Source: Dendrolimus kikuchii (taxonomy: Eukaryota > Arthropoda > Insecta > Lepidoptera > Lasiocampidae). From it: a DNA stretch of 64,000 nucleotides. The notes beneath the pieces were generated by a model. The model searched no databases and had not been told where the DNA came from. It saw only the letters and a list, made by a program, of their open reading frames with translations. Below, in pieces: positions 20,235 to 30,434 of the stretch. Where the stretch lies: positions 27,289,887-27,353,886 of the forward strand of contig CM034392.1 of NCBI GenBank assembly GCA_019925095.2, written 5' to 3'. Each line of letters opens with the position of its first letter. Positions within the stretch are counted from its first letter, which is position 1. The position numbers and the translations under genes were made by a program.

Positions 20235-21015
20235 TCGTTCCTGAACTACACAAGACTTTCGGGTCGCTTACTAGCGCGCCGAACGCTGACCGAGTGAACT
20301 AATTGAACGATTAACGTTTGATAATGTGACACATCTCTTTTTGTACATTGTAGGGAACCGGTTTCTAATAGTACATGAACTACGCAATCGGATCTCCGAT
20401 TAGCGCGCTGAGCGAGTGAACTAATGGAACGATTATTTCTTTTAGTTGTGTAGGGAATCGGATCCTATTAGTACATCGTTCATGAACCACGCAAGACTGT
20501 CGGATCGCCGATTGGCGCGCTGAGCGAGTGAACTAATAGGACGATTAATGTTTGTCAATGTGAAACGTTTCTTTTAGTAGTGTAGGGAATTGGATCCTAA
20601 TAGTACATCGTTCATGAACTACGCAAGACTGTAGTAGATATATGTAGTAGATAGATAGTTTGCCGTGACGTCGCTCTAGGGTCAAGCGGAAGATCAGCGT
20701 TGGTCTAACAGATCGACATTTTTGCTGAGCTTGATCCTTTTTTAGGACTTAATATGTATATTATCAGATACTTTGTGGTTGTTTTCTCTTTTTTATTGTA
20801 TTTAATTTTTACTTTTAATGTGTTTGTTGTATATGTCCTAAAAATAAACTTGTTTTCTTTCTTTCTTCTTTCTTTCTTTCTTCTTGTCGGATCGCCGATT
20901 GGCGCGCTGAGCGACTGAACTAATAGAACGATTAATGTTTGTCAATGTGAAACGCTTCTTTTAGTAGTGTAGGGAATCGGATCTTAATAGTACATCGTTC
21001 ATGAACTACACAAGA
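20235..21015 (+). repeat. Tandem satellite array, ~105-135-bp monomers
   Basis: Units share GAACTACGCAAGACT, GGCGCGCTGAGCGAGTGAACTAAT, ACGATTAATGTTTGTCAATGTG and TAATAGTACATCGTTCAT. Monomers start near 20240, 20373, 20476 and 20612; the last is split by an insertion. A single diverged unit lies at 37325-37372. Confidence 0.8.
20632..20882 (+). mobile_element. TTTC-tailed retroposon inside the satellite
   Basis: Contains GCGGAAGATCAGCG and TCCTAAAAATAAACTTG followed by a TTTC-rich tail. The same parts occur at 52625-52928 and 62157-62475. Satellite sequence resumes directly after the tail. Confidence 0.6.
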
Positions 21016-21503
21016 CTAATTCTCAGTAGCGGGTATTCGGTGTCAAACAAGGGTGGTCGGTATAATGTTCATATCCCCTTCAACGAGGGCCCGGCTCTAT
21101 ATTGAGACATTAATGAGCGGTCATTTGCATTTAGTATCCTCTTCTTGCTAAATATTTTTGGTACTGCATACTGTCAATTTATTAATACACAGCGTCAGTT
21201 TTAGTAATAATTTTAGAACTCCGTAACCATTAGGCCGGCTCGAGCGGTGTGATACCAGGCTCTCACAGAATATCGGCGTGAAACCATGCGTGCGATGAGT
21301 GAGAGTTCTGATGGCCCACTTTCCCCTTTCTCTATTCCGACCACCATTTACAATCCCCTATCACATCTCCTCTATCCCATACTGACTGCCTCATCCCTCT
21401 ATCTCATATTGCTATCCCATCGTAAAGGCTAGCTAGCAACGCGTTGGCTACACTCTTAGTGTTGCAAACGACTATAGTTGCGAATACCCTTCTTAACACT
21501 TTC
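21016..21503. repeat. Fragment of a dispersed repeat; no gene
   Basis: 21225-21300 (GGCCGGCTCGAGCGGTGTGA, then CGGCGTGAAACCATGCG) looks like a repeat I recall from moth sequences. The rest is unassigned. Confidence 0.35.
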
Positions 21504-21815
21504 TATCCGTGCAGGAACGGAGAAAGAATACAATTTCCTGCGACCGGGCGGACTGTCGTAAGAGGCGACTTAACAACCCACAGCCAGGTGGTAGGGCATT
21601 TGCCCGATTGGATGGCTACCACCCCTGGTCTAAAGTATGTCGCCATAACAACCTTGAGTTGTGTTCCGGCATTAGTGACCAGGTTCCAGTCTCCCTTAAG
21701 AGAGCAGCAGCGCATTTATAGCACCTTTATTGTTGCAAATGTCTATAGGCGATAGTAACCGCTTTCCATCAAGTGGGCCGTCTGCCTGTCTGCTGATCTC
21801 CTGCAATAAAAAAAA
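21504..21815 (+). mobile_element. S1 repeat, full length
   Basis: Complete from TATCCGTGCAGG to the A-run, about 312 bp; useful as a reference copy. Confidence 0.75.
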
Positions 21816-21825
21816 GGCAGCTCCT

Positions 21826-21938
21826 TGGATCAAGTTGCCCCCCGGACTCAAGCGCCTTCGAGAAGCGAAACCCCGGTTAAGTTGTGAGGTCTTCGGACCA
21901 TCAACGTAAAGTCAAGTCCAATAAAAAAAAAACGCTAG
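21826..21938 (+). mobile_element. Short 3' end of a Jockey-like LINE
   Basis: CAAGTTGCCCCCCGGACTC to GTCAAGTCCAATAAAAAAAA matches the 3' terminus of the element at 56530-57310. Confidence 0.6.
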
Positions 21939-22534
21939 CCAGTAGTTCGTTGTCCGCTGCGATGACCAGACGTATGCAGCTCGCATACATGTAACCAAGG
22001 GGCGAAGTTGTTTGGCCTATGAGCCATATATGTTTCTTTGGATCAACAGATAGGGAGATATTCATTACAAAGGACACTATAAAACACTTTAGAAACTATG
22101 GGGCACAACATTTTGAAATAAATAGTAGAACCTAAAGAATATCTTCATCCAAAATTTGTTACAGCAGATCCGTAGTTTTTGAGATATGGCTGAATATCAA
22201 TTAAAGATCTCATTTAGAAAATTATTAATATAGTGTTGTTTCGCCACATCTGCGGGACCAGACCATTCATCAACTGACACGCACTTGGCCTGTTTTCATT
22301 TTATTCTGCTGACGTCATCGGTCATCTACATCATATGCAAAGCGAATGCACATGTTACGCAAATTAGACTCTTATACTTATTTTACATTTTTGTGATGAT
22401 TAATGTGATTGCTTAATGTCGAGACGACTACTAATAATCATCACTGTGCTAGGACTGTACGCAATTGGTCTATGTAAGTATCACTTGGCAATAAATAATG
22501 AATGAATGAGTAAATTTATTGCACACTATCTGTG
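21939..22534. other. Nothing recognised
   Basis: No supported exon or repeat boundary. Confidence 0.35.
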
Positions 22535-22706
22535 AACTTTGAAACATTTTTCATTGGTGCTCCGCTCCTATTGGTCTTAGCGTGATGATATATAGCTTAG
22601 AGCCTTCCTCGATAAATGGACTATCCAACACTGAAAGAATTTTTCAAGTCAGACCAGTAGTTCCTGAGATCAGCGCGTTCAATCAAACAATAAAATAAAC
22701 GTGACT
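22535..22706 (-). mobile_element. Helitron-like H1, partial
   Basis: H1 motifs in reverse (GGTGCTCCGCTCCTATTGG, CCTCGATAAATGG, AGTTCCTGAGATCAGCGCG); the CTAGT end is missing. Confidence 0.6.
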
Positions 22707-22764
22707 TCTGTATAGCAAAGAACTGGGTAAAAAGAAGCAAAAATACAGCAAAAGAATTTTTGCC

Positions 22765-22806
22765 GAGTATTTGCTCGTCTGGGTGGCTACGACCCTTGGT
22801 GTAGAG
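22765..22806 (+). repeat. S1 fragment
   Basis: TATTTGCTCGTCTGGGTGGC is part of the S1 middle, broken by the adjoining S1 copy. Confidence 0.45.
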
Positions 22807-23118
22807 TTTTTTTTCTTCTATTGCAGGAGTTCAGCAGACAGGCAGACGGCACACTTGATGGAAAGCGGTTACCATCGCCTATGGACATTTGCAACACTAA
22901 AGTTGCTACAAATGCGCTGCTGCTCTCTTAAGGGAGACTGGAACCTGGTCACTAATGCCGGAACATAACTCAAGGTTGTTATGGCGACATACTTTAGACC
23001 AGGGGTGGTAGCCATCCAGTCGGGTAAATGCCCTACCACCTGGCTGTGGGTTGTTAAATCGCCTCTTACGACAGGCCGCCCGGCCGCAGGAAATTGTATT
23101 CTTTCTCCGTTCCTGCAT
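22807..23118 (-). mobile_element. S1 repeat
   Basis: Near full length. It is followed at once by an opposed S1 fragment (23119-23200), giving a short inverted pair. Confidence 0.75.
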
Positions 23119-23200
23119 AGCATCTTGACGTTGCAAATGTCCATAGGCGATGGTAGCCACTTTCCAACAGGCGGGTCGTCAACCTGTCCGCTGCTCTTAT
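23119..23200 (+). repeat. S1 3' fragment
   Basis: GTTGCAAATGTCCATAGGCG to CGTCAACCTGTCCGCTG, opposite in orientation to the preceding copy. Confidence 0.55.
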
Positions 23201-23433
23201 ATAGAGCACAGTGGTCACCATGGTTATCGATAGGCCAAACATTAAACCGATCGCACCCTAAGCCTAGAAAGTGACAGTGATTGTGGTTGCGCAAGCGCCG
23301 AATTGCAACTGCAGGTCGACGACCGGCGCGCCGGCCACGGGGAAAGTGCCGTACCTAACTAACAACTTGTAATTAATCTCAGATCAGATTAATGTGGACT
23401 TTGTGAACCGACACGCGTCATATGTATAGCAGA
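23201..23433. other. Nothing recognised
   Basis: Short unassigned spacer with a CGACCGGCGCGCCGGCC GC-rich patch. Confidence 0.35.
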
Positions 23434-23646
23434 CTAGCATCTGCCCGCAACTTCGTCCGCGTGGAATAGTGGAAAAACCCCCCGATTTTGGAACATTCTT
23501 CATTTATGCTCCGCTCCTATTGGTCTTAGCGTGATGATATATAGCCTATAGCCTTCCTCGATAAATGGGCTATCTAACTAACACTAGTTCCTGAGATTAG
23601 CGCGTTCAAACAAACAAACTCTTCAGCTTTATATATTAGTACAAGA
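23434..23646 (-). mobile_element. Helitron-like H1
   Basis: The CTAG end is at 23437-23434, the start at 23646. It has lost part of the TTTCAGTGTTGGATAG region. Confidence 0.6.
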
Positions 23647-23939
23647 TAAAAAATTACGAACCACTATTTGTTTCAGCTGATAGAAAGTGTTATTATACTG
23701 GGTACCTTCTGAAAAGACTAGTGTAGATATAAAAATGGCAAGTCAGCGGTATTAATAGCTCTGCTAGACGCAGTTCAGTAGAACGTGCGTTGATTGACAG
23801 GCAAAAAAAAAAATACTAATGAGTAGTGGCCAGTGGCATAGATAGCGTACACATATTTAGAAAAAAAAACCTGATAAATATAGTATTACTACACAGCTAC
23901 ATACTAAAATTAGTTAGCTATATCACAGAGCATGAAGTT
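23647..23939. other. Nothing recognised
   Basis: AT-rich; the frames here contain no recognisable domain. Confidence 0.35.
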
Positions 23940-24235
23940 AAAGTTTACTATATGCTGAAGAGTTTCTTGCGCCGCTTCTTCTGGCTAGAAAGCCACAACA
24001 TGTCGCGAAGCGGTGGTAAATCAGATTAGGCTCCCATAGAGGAAATAATAACCATAAACAAAATTAAAATGAACAAGTTGGCGGTAGGCTAAATTAAACT
24101 TTAACAATACTCATTGACACTTGACACCTTCGTCTTCCGTGATCACGGCTACTGAAAACTGGCCGAAACGTCGGAATAATAAAAATCAATTAAATTACGG
24201 CGCTTAAAACCGTCAAAACGTAGTTTTATCGGTTT
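23940..24235 (-). repeat. RepA dispersed repeat
   Basis: Reverse copy of 2165-2500 over nearly its full length, abutting an S1 copy. Confidence 0.55.
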
Positions 24236-24236
24236 T

Positions 24237-24471
24237 GCCAGGTGGTAGGGTATTTGCCCGACTGGATGGCTACCACCCCTGGTCTAAAGTATGTCGCCAT
24301 AACAACCTTGAGTTGTGTTCCGGCATTAGTGACCAGGTTCCAGTCTCCCTTAAGAGAGCAGCAGCGCATTTGTAGCACCTTTGGTGTTGCAAATGTCCAT
24401 AGGCGATGGTAACCGCTTTCCATCAAGTGGGCCGTCTGCCTGTCTGCTGTACTCCTGCAATAAAAAAAAAA
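24237..24471 (+). mobile_element. S1 repeat, 5' part missing
   Basis: Begins at GCCAGGTGGTAGGG and runs to the A-run. An H1 unit begins right after the A-run. Confidence 0.7.
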
Positions 24472-24472
24472 A

Positions 24473-24701
24473 TCTTATACTAATATATAAAGCTGAAGAG
24501 TTTGTTTGTTTAAACGCGCTAATCTCAGGAACTACTGGTCTGATTTGAAAAATTATTTCAGTGTTGGATAACCCATTTATCGAGGAAGGCTATATATTAT
24601 CACGTTAAGACCAATAGGAGCGGAGCAGCAATGAAAAGTGCTTCAAAATCGGGGGGCTTTGAAAAAAAATTCCACGCGGACGGCGTCGCGGGCACAGCTA
24701 G
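24473..24701 (+). mobile_element. Helitron-like H1, full length
   Basis: TCTTATACTAATATATAAAG to the hairpin (CGCGGAC...GTCGCG) and GGCACAGCTAG. The H1 consensus is GCTGAAGAGTTTGTTTG, CGCGCTAATCTCAGGAAC, TTATCGAGGAAGGC, CCAATAGGAGCGGAGC in order. No coding capacity. Confidence 0.65.
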
Positions 24702-24938
24702 TACTAATATATAGAGCTGAAGAGTTTATTTATTTGAACGCGCTAATCTCAGGAACTACTGGTTTGATTTGAAAAATTCTTTCAGTGTTAGATAGCCCAT
24801 TTATCGAGGAAGGCTATAGGCTATATATCATCACACTAAGACCAATAGGAGCGGAGCACCAATGAAGAATGTTCGGGGGGGAATCGGGGGTTTTTTCTTT
24901 AACTATTCCACGCGAACGAAGTCGCGGGCAGAAAGTAG
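24702..24938 (+). mobile_element. Helitron-like H1, head-to-tail with the previous one
   Basis: Starts at the last base of the preceding CTAGT, so the two form a tandem dimer. The 3' end is changed to GCGGGCAGAAAGTAGT. Confidence 0.6.
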
Positions 24939-24964
24939 TTAATATATAATATGGTTATATTGTA

Positions 24965-25081
24965 ATATATATATGTCAAAGAAGCAAGTGAGGAGTGTAA
25001 GAATAAGTCTGAATGGCGCTCTGTTGTTCGTGCGTACCCCGCAAGGGAACTGGCGTGAAGTTATGTATGTATGTATATATA
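24965..25081 (+). mobile_element. 5'-truncated TATG-tailed LINE
   Basis: Only the last ~30 codons. A 12-bp duplication GGTTATATTGTA lies at 24953-24964 and 25082-25093. Confidence 0.8.
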
Positions 25082-25093
25082 GGTTATATTGTA

Positions 25094-25500
25094 TTGGATT
25101 TGGACGATATGTAACCTGGATTGACCAACTAAAAACAATGAGCAAGCTATTCACCACGTATTTAAAAATTCTTTGATTCTTTGAAATGCACGGGGAAATC
25201 TTCGCATGAATTTTTTTTTTTTTACTTAGTGTCACCAGTAAAACAGACCATACCGCGATCGAAATTACTTGTGCTGCCATCTAGTAATTTATCTATAATA
25301 TTATCAAATTCTAAAAATGCAATGTCTGTACATTAAAGCTATTAAAAAAAAACCATTTGGAATAGACTATAAACAATGGAGAATACGATGCATTTTTTTT
25401 TAGATATCTCGTCTGTTTATCGGTTTGTTTGTTTGTCCGGAATCCACGTAAAAACTACTGGAACGATATTGATGCGGTTTTCGCTGATCGACAGCAAATC
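25094..25500. other. AT-rich, nothing seen
   Basis: No supported feature. Confidence 0.35.
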
Positions 25501-25760
25501 TTAAGACTTAAAATCTGTTTTAAAATGACTACTCCGTTGGCTCAGCGACCCAAAGTGGGTCTTGGCCTCCGTAACGAAAGCTGCCACGGCTCGTAGCTTC
25601 AACAGGTCAGCCTCCACCCTGTCCTTCCAGCGATATTTGGGACGGCCGACCGGACGCCGACCTACCGGCCGTCCCAAATATGCTTTCCTCACGCTGCGAT
25701 CCTCACCCATCCGTTCTACGTGACCGAGCCAGCGGAGGCGGTGGGCTTTTATTTCCCCTA
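25501..25760 (-). mobile_element. Tail of a different LINE ORF
   Basis: Minus frame MGEDRSVRKAYLGRPVGRRP, then GRPKYRWKDRVEADLLKL, then EAKTHFGSLSQRSSH, the usual C-terminal pattern of insect LINEs (arginine-rich GRP repeat followed by RW..). Part between LKLRAV and EAKTH is missing. Arms ATATTTGGGACGGCCG (25633-25648) and its complement (25666-25681) make a 16-bp stem. Confidence 0.6.
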
Positions 25761-25771
25761 TTATATTATGT

Positions 25772-26100
25772 GACGCTCGCGGACCGCGTTCGTAATACCG
25801 AAGTAAGAAAGAGAGTTGGTCTGAAAGAGAGTGTCGGGGTGAAGGTAAGGAAAGGAATGCTCCGGTGGTTCGGGCATGTGGAAAGAATGCATGATGAAAG
25901 AATGACTAAACAGATATACAATGCAAAAGTGGATGGATGCAGAAGTCGTGGAAGGCCACGACACACCTTCCATGATCAAATTGATCGTGTACTAGCAGAA
26001 GGTGATGTCAGGAGCCTTAAGAACAGACGAGCTTGCATGACAAGAGTTATGAATGTCAAAGAGGCAAGTGAGCTGTGTAAGAATAAGCCTAAATGGCTCT
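25772..26100 (+). mobile_element. TATG-tailed LINE, 3' end overwritten by S1
   Basis: Continuous from LADRVRNTEVRKRVGLKESV to SELCKNKPKW, after which CTCTATGTATGTAT leads into the S1 copy; the last ~12 codons are lost. Confidence 0.75.
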
Positions 26101-26112
26101 ATGTATGTATTT

Positions 26113-26398
26113 TTATCCATGCAGGAACGGAGAAAGAATACAATTTCCTGCGGCCGGGCGGCCTGTCGTAAGAGGCGACTGAACAACCCACAGCCAGGTG
26201 GTAGGGCATTTGCCCGACTGGATGGATACCACCCCTGGTCTAGAGCATGCCGCCATAACAACCTTGACTTGTGTTCCGGCATTAGCAGCGCATTTGTAGC
26301 ACCTTTGGTGTTGCAAATGTCCATAGGCGATGGTAACCGCTTTCCATCCAGTGGGCCGTCTGCCTGTCTGCTGAACTCCTGCAATAAAAAAAAAAAAA
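26113..26398 (+). mobile_element. S1 repeat with internal deletion
   Basis: GGCATTAGCAGCGCATTTG shows loss of ~38 bp between two AG-containing motifs (the GTGACCAGGTTCC block). Confidence 0.7.
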
Positions 26399-26713
26399 CC
26401 AATAAAATACTAAGACGTTTAATAGAAAACATACAAGTGCCCATACTTAGCAGGTCATTGCACCATCTAACTTAGTAAAGTTCTATCTCCTGAGCAACTT
26501 TCACTGAGAGGTACATGCTCTAAGTACCCAAGTGAATGTACATACACACAATATTGACGGCACATAATGTGCATCCATCTATCATTATTTGAACACAATC
26601 AACTTTCTTTTTTCGACTTTCATCAATTGTATGCAGTGTGAGTCAAAAATATTCTCAAGTTTAATTACATTACAAATCACGGTGGCTCAGTGGTAAAAGA
26701 GTTTGTCACTTTC
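26399..26713 (+). repeat. tRNA-like SINE head broken by S1; otherwise nothing
   Basis: CACGGTGGCTCAGTGGTAAA (26680-26700) resembles an A-box region of a tRNA-derived SINE; the following S1 insertion removes the B box. No other feature in 26399-26679. Confidence 0.4.
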
Positions 26714-27026
26714 TATCCGTGCAGGAACGGAGAAAGAATACAATTTCCTGCGGCCGGGCGGCCTGTCGTAAGAGGCGACTTAACAACCCACAGTCAGGTG
26801 GTAGGGCATTTGCCCGACTGGACGGCCACCACCCCTGGTCTAAAGTATGTCGCCATAACAACCTTGAGTTGTATTCCGGCATTAGAGACCAGGTACCAGT
26901 TTCCTGAAAGAGAGCAGCAGCGCATTTGTAGCAACTTTGGTGTTGCAAATGTCCATAGGCGATGGTAACCGCTTTCCATCAAGTGGGCCGTCTGCCTGTC
27001 TGCTGATTTCGTGCAATAAAAAAAAA
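26714..27026 (+). mobile_element. S1 repeat, full length
   Basis: Complete; lies inside the SINE-like head sequence. Confidence 0.75.
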
Positions 27027-27224
27027 CTTAGTCCAATTACATAGGTTGAAAGTCTAGCAAAAGCCGTGGTCCCTAACTCAAAGGCTTTAAATTTGTAATT
27101 GCTGATGTCCCTTAGACGCGTTTTTATTAAAATTCAAATTACGCATTATAATTAAGCAGTTGCACTACTTACTGATGTTTCTTAGAAGAATAATAAATTT
27201 ATTTTATTTTTGTTTTAATTTGAT

Positions 27225-27511
27225 ACATAAATACATACATACATAACTTCACGCCAGTTCCCTTGCGGGGTAGGCACGAACAACAGAGCGCCATTTAGGC
27301 CCATTCTTACACGCCTCACTTGCTTCTTTGACATTCATAACTCTTGTCATGCACACTCGTCTGTTCTTAAGGCTCCTGACATCACCCTCCGCTGGTACAC
27401 GATCAATTTGATCATGGAAGGTGTGTCGTGGCCTTCCACGACTTCTGCATCCATCCACTTTTGCATTGTATATCTGTTTAGTCATTCTTTCATCATGCAT
27501 TCTTTCCATTC
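27225..27511 (-). mobile_element. 5'-truncated TATG-tailed LINE
   Basis: Open frame MERMHDERMTKQIYNAK to RAYPARELA; 11-bp duplication TTTAATTTGAT (27214-27224, 27512-27522). Confidence 0.85.
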
Positions 27512-27686
27512 TTTAATTTGATGTTTATTTAATGAGGCAGACTCAATCAAGAACTAATTTGATTTATTTTTATCATATTGAACATTAAGGTTTACATGTT
27601 CTTAACTAAAATAAATGACCATGAGTGTATAGATGAAATTTTTTATATCTACAGATATGATTTCTATGAACTTCAGTCAAAATAGT

Positions 27687-27913
27687 ACATACATACATAC
27701 ATACATAACTTCACGCCAGTTCCCTTGCGGGGTAGGCACGAACAACAGAGCGCCATTCAGGCTTATTCTTACACACCTCACTCGCTTCTTTGACATTCAT
27801 AACTCTTGTCATGCACGCTCGTCTGTTCTTAAGGCTCCTGACATCACCTTCTGCTAGTACACGATCAATTTGATCATGGAAAGTGTGTCGTGGCCTTCCA
27901 CGACTTCACGACA
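27687..27913 (-). mobile_element. 5'-truncated TATG-tailed LINE
   Basis: 13-bp duplication CAGTCAAAATAGT (27674-27686, 27914-27926). Second insertion into the same hAT-like copy. Confidence 0.85.
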
Positions 27914-28157
27914 CAGTCAAAATAGTGCAATTAGGTATTTTACTTTTTCCTTGCGCCGAATGTTCGGCATTTAAACCGAAGTTCGGCTCAAGCTGCCGAA
28001 ATTCGGTCAAACCGAATGTAAAACGAATTTCGGCCCATCCTTAATTATTTGTGTTTGGTCCCAGGCGGCTAGCATTATGCTGAGTCTGGGTCAAATTTTA
28101 GGACTTATATTGATGTCTTTATTTTATTTTTCTCAATATTGTTAAAGTGTTTATTTA

Positions 28158-28302
28158 CATACATACATAACTTCACGCCAGTTCCCTTGCGGGGTAGGCA
28201 CTAACAACAGAGCGCCATTTAGGCTTATTCTTACACACCTCACTTGCTTCTTTCACATTCATAGCCCTTGTCATGCACGCTCGTCTGTTCTTAAGGCTCC
28301 TG
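28158..28302 (-). mobile_element. 5'-truncated TATG-tailed LINE
   Basis: Ends at GGCTCCTGA; flanks show no convincing duplication beyond TATTT. Confidence 0.7.
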
Positions 28303-28412
28303 AGCGTCTATTTGTCCTAAATAAAACAATTCTTTCATTCAATTGAGAATGTCTCCCTTTCTATCAATCAAAAAATAAAATAAAAGTTTACAAATAGCAC
28401 CTACACAATGAA

Positions 28413-28713
28413 TATAATAATAATATCAGCCCATAAATGACCCACTGCTGGGCTCGGGCCTCCCATGATAGGGGAACGGACGTATACCCGCCACGCTTGT
28501 CCAAGGCGGCTTGGCAGGTTTGACAGATCGGTTATCTCGATGTGCAGGTTGCATCACGATGTTTTCCTTCACCGTTATTAGCACGTGATAATTGTAAGAA
28601 TATGCACATTAGATCAGAAAACTGACTAAGTGGTGCATGCGTTCCGGCCAGGATCGAACCCGCGCCCTTTGAGTTTGGGACGCGTGCACTAGCCATTACG
28701 CTACCACGACTGA
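28413..28713 (-). mobile_element. tRNA-derived SINE with 11-bp target duplication
   Basis: Minus strand reads CGTAATGGCTAGTGCACGCG (A-box region) then GGGTTCGATCCTGGCC (B box), a tRNA-unrelated body with CATCGTGATGCAACC and CCCAGCAGTGGGTCATTTATGG, and an (ATT)n tail. TACACAATGAA lies on both sides (28402-28412, 28714-28724). Transcribed by RNA polymerase III in principle. Confidence 0.85.
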
Positions 28714-28724
28714 TACACAATGAA

Positions 28725-29201
28725 ACAGATGCTAAAATTCATTATAAACTAGTTTTAATTATCACTGATGAAAATATTAAATTGGTTATTAGAATTTTAT
28801 TACAACTAATTTGAAATTTTACAAAGCAAAATAGAATAAAAAACACATCATCTAATATGTTTTATTCAACTAATTATACTTTCATTAATTAGAACATTAA
28901 TTTTTCTATTGTTAATATGCTCGAATTCAATTAAAATTTCATAATTGAATCTGGTTTTAAACAGATTATGGTTTGGTGTTTAATTTGATTTTTAATTTCC
29001 ACTATGATGTTTCAACAACCTTTGCTAAAGCAATATTTGTGCATTCTATGAATACGAAAACCTCAATTCAATTATGGCATGAATGCGCAAAAGTGTCTAT
29101 TGCATGGAGCCCTTCCTATACAATAAGCTTCCGAAGTCTCTTAGAGAGCTGCCATGTACATAATTAAAAAAAAAAAATTTGCTACTGACCACTAAATGTT
29201 A
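28725..29201 (+). pseudogene. AT-rich; trace of a LINE ORF end near 29105-29165
   Basis: MEPFLYNKLPKSLRELPC followed by a stop resembles the YNKLP segment near the end of insect LINE ORFs. The rest of the interval is AT-rich without a supported gene. Confidence 0.4.
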
Positions 29202-29345
29202 TCTATACTAATATTATAAAGCTGAAGAGTTTGTTTGTTTATTTATTTAAATGCGCTAATCTCAGGAACCGCTGGGTCAATCTGAAAAATTCTTTCAGTG
29301 TTGAATAGTACATTTATCGAGGAAGGCTATAGGCTATATTATATT
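29202..29345 (+). mobile_element. Helitron-like H1, 3' truncated
   Basis: Starts TCTATACTAATATTATAAAGC and stops after GAGGAAGGCTATAGGC. Confidence 0.6.
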
Positions 29346-29384
29346 TTCAAAAAAAAGAGAGATCCTTACTAAAAGTATAATAAT

Positions 29385-29521
29385 GTAACTCGACGTGTAA
29401 AAAAATGACCCGAAAAACCTTACACAATACCTTTCTAGAACTTTTTGAATTATTCAATTCGGACGTTTCATTAAAAAGATATCGCGATATTTAAAATGTA
29501 AGTCCTAGTGTTGTAGCCAAG
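29385..29521 (+). repeat. Segment shared with 63837-63950
   Basis: CTAGAACTTTTTGAATTATTC through GATATCGCGATATTTAAAATG and GTGTTGTAGCCAA recurs in reverse beside the H1 copy at 63621-63834, so both H1 copies share about 130 bp of upstream flank. Confidence 0.65.
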
Positions 29522-29744
29522 TATACTAATATATTGTTTGATTGAACTCGTTAATCTCAGGAACTACTGGTCTGATTTGAAAATTTTTTTCAGTGTTGGA
29601 TAGCCCAATTATCAAGGAAGACTATATATAGGCTATATATCATCACGCTAAGACCAATAGGAGCGGAGAACCAATAAAGAATGTTTCAAAATCGGAGGGT
29701 TTTGAAAGCAAATTCCACGCGGACGACGTCACGGGCACAGCTAG
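29522..29744 (+). mobile_element. Helitron-like H1
   Basis: Lacks the GCTGAAGAG start but has the full GCACAGCTAG end. Confidence 0.6.
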
Positions 29745-30434
29745 TTATAATATTAACATGTTTATAGAGGATAAAACAATATGAACTGACATACAATATA
29801 TTTGACATGCTGTAATGGTCGACATTTTATTATTTAGATTAATTATAGATTTTTATTATTAATTATATTGATCAATTGATTGATTGTAAAAAAATGTTTA
29901 TAAATCAATATTGTAATGTTAATTTTGCATGCCCGATTATGGGCCGAATGCATTGATACTGTAAAAACCATAATAACTTTGTACATGCACTAAGCAATAA
30001 AATATATTCTATTCTATTCTTAGACAGTAATATAGTAGTATAATATTTTTCTTAACAATTTTCAATCTGCAATAAGTGGCTACACTTTGCAAATGTGTTG
30101 TGAAGCACATTTTGACTATAGAGGTAGTCCTTATGTTTTTGGGCATTGCCCAGTTTGTTTGAAGAGTTGGGTGGCATATAAAACCGCATGAGCCTTCATG
30201 ACATTTTCACTATTTTGTAGAAAATTTAAATAATTATTATATACATTAAAAATATTTAGATCTTAAAACCAGGTTTAGAGACATATTCATTTTTGTAGAG
30301 TAGTATTTCTTAGGAAAACATAACTTTGAAGTTACAACATTCAAAACTACATGGAGCTATTCATTATTAATACATACTATAGTTGCTGCCTTGCCCTGTT
30401 TGTAATTTTTTTATTTATTATGGTGGCATTATAG
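29745..30434 (+). repeat. LINE 3' tail (about 29860-30020); otherwise unassigned
   Basis: TTTTGCATGCCCGATTATGGG to GCAATAAAATATATTCTATTC is a LINE-type 3' end with (ATTCT)n tail. After it, 30070-30190 has open frames in two phases, but I cannot join either to the exons below with confidence. Confidence 0.45.

Larger units (their letters stand above)
27094..28041. mobile_element. hAT-like relative of 1897-3665, left end lost
   Basis: AATTGCTGATGTCCCTTAG, AATTAAGCAGTTGCACTAC and GTTCTTAACTAAAATAAATG match the 1.8-kb element in order. It ends CGAATTTCGGCCCATCC at 28040. No left inverted repeat is seen. Two LINE insertions interrupt it. Confidence 0.55.

Noticed and set aside
30070..30190. Cys-rich frame (MCCEAHFDYRGSPYVFGHCP) near the candidate gene
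   Set aside because: No phase-compatible splice into the exon at 30435; kept out of the gene model.
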